Shown one piece after another: positions 62,201 to 64,000 of a DNA stretch of 64,000 nucleotides; the stretch's first letter is position 1; each line of letters opens with the position of its first letter. The DNA comes from Cepaea nemoralis (lineage: Eukaryota; Mollusca; Gastropoda; Stylommatophora; Helicidae). A program made the position numbers and the translations under genes. Where the stretch lies: assembly GCA_014155875.1 (NCBI GenBank), contig JACEFZ010017682.1, forward strand, positions 27,043 through 91,042, in the 5' to 3' direction. The notes beneath the pieces were generated by a model. That model saw only the letters and a program-made list of their open reading frames with translations, had not been told where the DNA came from and searched no databases.

Positions 62201-64000
62201 CTTACACAACACTGAACCCACAAATACAACCAACACACACAATTTCACAACACCAACCCCATCACAAACATACAACACTGAACCACTCACAGAATACGTC
62301 AACACTGAACCAATCACAGAAACCACACTGAAACCCCACAAGAATACAACAACACAACCCATCACAAACAAACAAACCACACACAAATACACAACACAAC
62401 CACCACACAAAATACTAAACAAACCACACACAATACGTACAACATGAACCACTACAACACAAAAAAAAACCACAACAAACACAACACTGAACCAATCACA
62501 GAATACTACAACACAAACCCACCAAAATACGTAAACAAAACCCCATCACAGAATACACAACAACCACATCACAGAAACTACAACAAACCAACACAATACA
62601 CAACACGAACACACCAATACACAACACAACCACACACAGTACTACAACACTGAACCCATCACAATCAAACACTGAACCACATCACAGAATACACAACAAA
62701 CCACACAGATACTACAACAACTGAACCAACACAGAATACTAACACACCACCACTCACAACAAACAGAACCACCACAAAACACACACTGAACCATCACAGA
62801 AACGTACAACACAACCACACACAAATACGACAACACAACCACATCACAATACGTACAACACGAACCACACACAAAAGACAACGAAACCCCACTGACACAA
62901 CAACATAACACACCTGAACCAATCACAGAAACTACAACAAACCACACACAGAATACGTCAAACCACACACACCAATACGTACACACTGAACCACACACAA
63001 GAATATACAACACCAACCACTCACAATACAACAAACCACATCACATTACAAAACCAACACACACAAAAAACAACACTGAACCACATCACAGAATACACAA
63101 CCAACCCAAAAAAAACAAAAACTAACCACATCAAAATCAAAAAATGAACCATCAAAAAAACAAACCACACAAAATACTACAACACTAACCACATCACATA
63201 CTACAACACTGAACCCCATCACAGATACTACAACTGAACCACATCACAAATAATACAACACACCACCACAAAATACTACAACACACCCACCCCAAAAAAC
63301 AACAAACCACATCACAATACACAACACTGAACCACACACAAACTACAACACTGAACCACACACAATACTAAACACTGAACCACACACAAACTACAACATG
63401 AACCACATCACAGAATACGTACAACAAAACCACATCAACACAACAAACAACACACACATCCAAAATTAAACACTGAACACATCACAGAATACTAACCAAA
63501 ACACAGAACAACAACACTAAACACCAAACACAAAAAACAAAACCCAACACAACTTTTCACAAAACTGAACCACACACAAATACACAAAACTGAAAACATC
63601 ACAAAACTACAAAACTAAACCCCATACAAATACGACAACTAACCCCACCAAACTACAACATAACCCCCACAATACCAAAACAAACAATCACAGAATACAC
63701 AAAACTGAAAACATCACAAACTACAAAACCAACCACTCCAAAAAACAAAAAACTAAACCCCTACAAAATACAAAAACAAACCACACACGAAATACAAACA
63801 AAACCACAAAAAATACAACAACACAACCAATACAATACCAACTAAACCCCAAAAAACTAAACCCCAAAAGAAACACCAAAAAACCCCCAAGAAAAAACAA
63901 CACACACCAAACTACAAACAACCCCAACAATACAAAAACACTGAACCCAAACACAAAACAAACAAAAACCCCACAAAAACTACAAAACTAACCCCATACA
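59216..64000. repeat. 29-bp satellite, strongly degenerate part
   Basis: The same unit remains recognisable (ACTGAACCACATCACAGAAT appears repeatedly) but most units have lost bases. The losses fall mainly on G and T, leaving long A/C-only stretches, and unit length is irregular. Minus frames of up to 166 codons (V/C/F/W-rich) are composition artefacts. It may be an unpolished or low-coverage part of the assembly. Confidence 0.85.

Noticed and set aside
59187..63954. Many minus-strand V/C/F/W-rich frames resembling membrane proteins
   Set aside because: They arise from the G/T-only complement of an A/C-only degenerate satellite.

Overview
This is a repeat-dense stretch of an animal nuclear genome. 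It has spliced genes with GT/AG introns, a metazoan NMD-factor gene (SMG9), APE-type LINEs, tRNA-derived SINEs, a mariner remnant and an LTR retrotransposon. A lophotrochozoan, probably a mollusc, is my inference from the transposon repertoire and is not proven. Bacterial features such as operons or CRISPR are absent. More than half of the window is tandem repeat, so most long stop-free frames here are repeat artefacts and are not annotated as genes.

Layout. 1-6.7 kb: minus-strand 5' exons of an ABCC/MRP-type ABC transporter (exon 3 1718-1846, exon 2 2323-2505, candidate exon 1 6553-6678), with a 5'-truncated RNase H-bearing LINE in the first intron. 8.5-10 kb: minisatellites and a decayed LINE RNase H segment whose GHAG-type motif was amplified in frame as a 57-bp repeat. 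9.24-20.93 kb: a 5.85-kb tandem duplication; each copy holds an intronless SMG9 reading frame plus the same set of SINE, LINE and mariner fragments. The first SMG9 copy has many frameshifts, the second nearly none. 21-26 kb: repeats and one orphan membrane-segment exon. 26.18-47.98 kb: six minus-strand exons that join in perfect phase into the C-terminal ~248 residues of a TPR-repeat protein; almost every intron is filled with tandem repeats, including a 3.66-kb duplicated block. An almost full-length RTE-like LINE (39859-43989) sits in one intronic array. 48.07-56.80 kb: a complete LTR retrotransposon of the Ty3/gypsy group with domain order gag-protease-integrase-RT-RNase H, i.e. integrase before RT as in Gmr1-like elements; its coding region is broken. 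57-64 kb: a 29-bp satellite that becomes badly degenerate after ~59.2 kb.

Most striking pattern. Many minisatellites abut exons, and their repeat units contain a copy of the very splice site they abut (donor: ABCC exon 3, TPR exons 3 and 4; acceptor: TPR exons 1 and 5, ABCC exon 2; duplicated donor: ABCC exon 2). The introns thus carry dozens of decoy splice sites in the sense orientation. Both transposons inside the TPR gene inserted into such arrays and made clean target-site duplications. Many of the frameshifts seen (SMG9, LINE, LTR element) fall in homopolymers, so assembly or base-calling error is a live alternative to true mutation.
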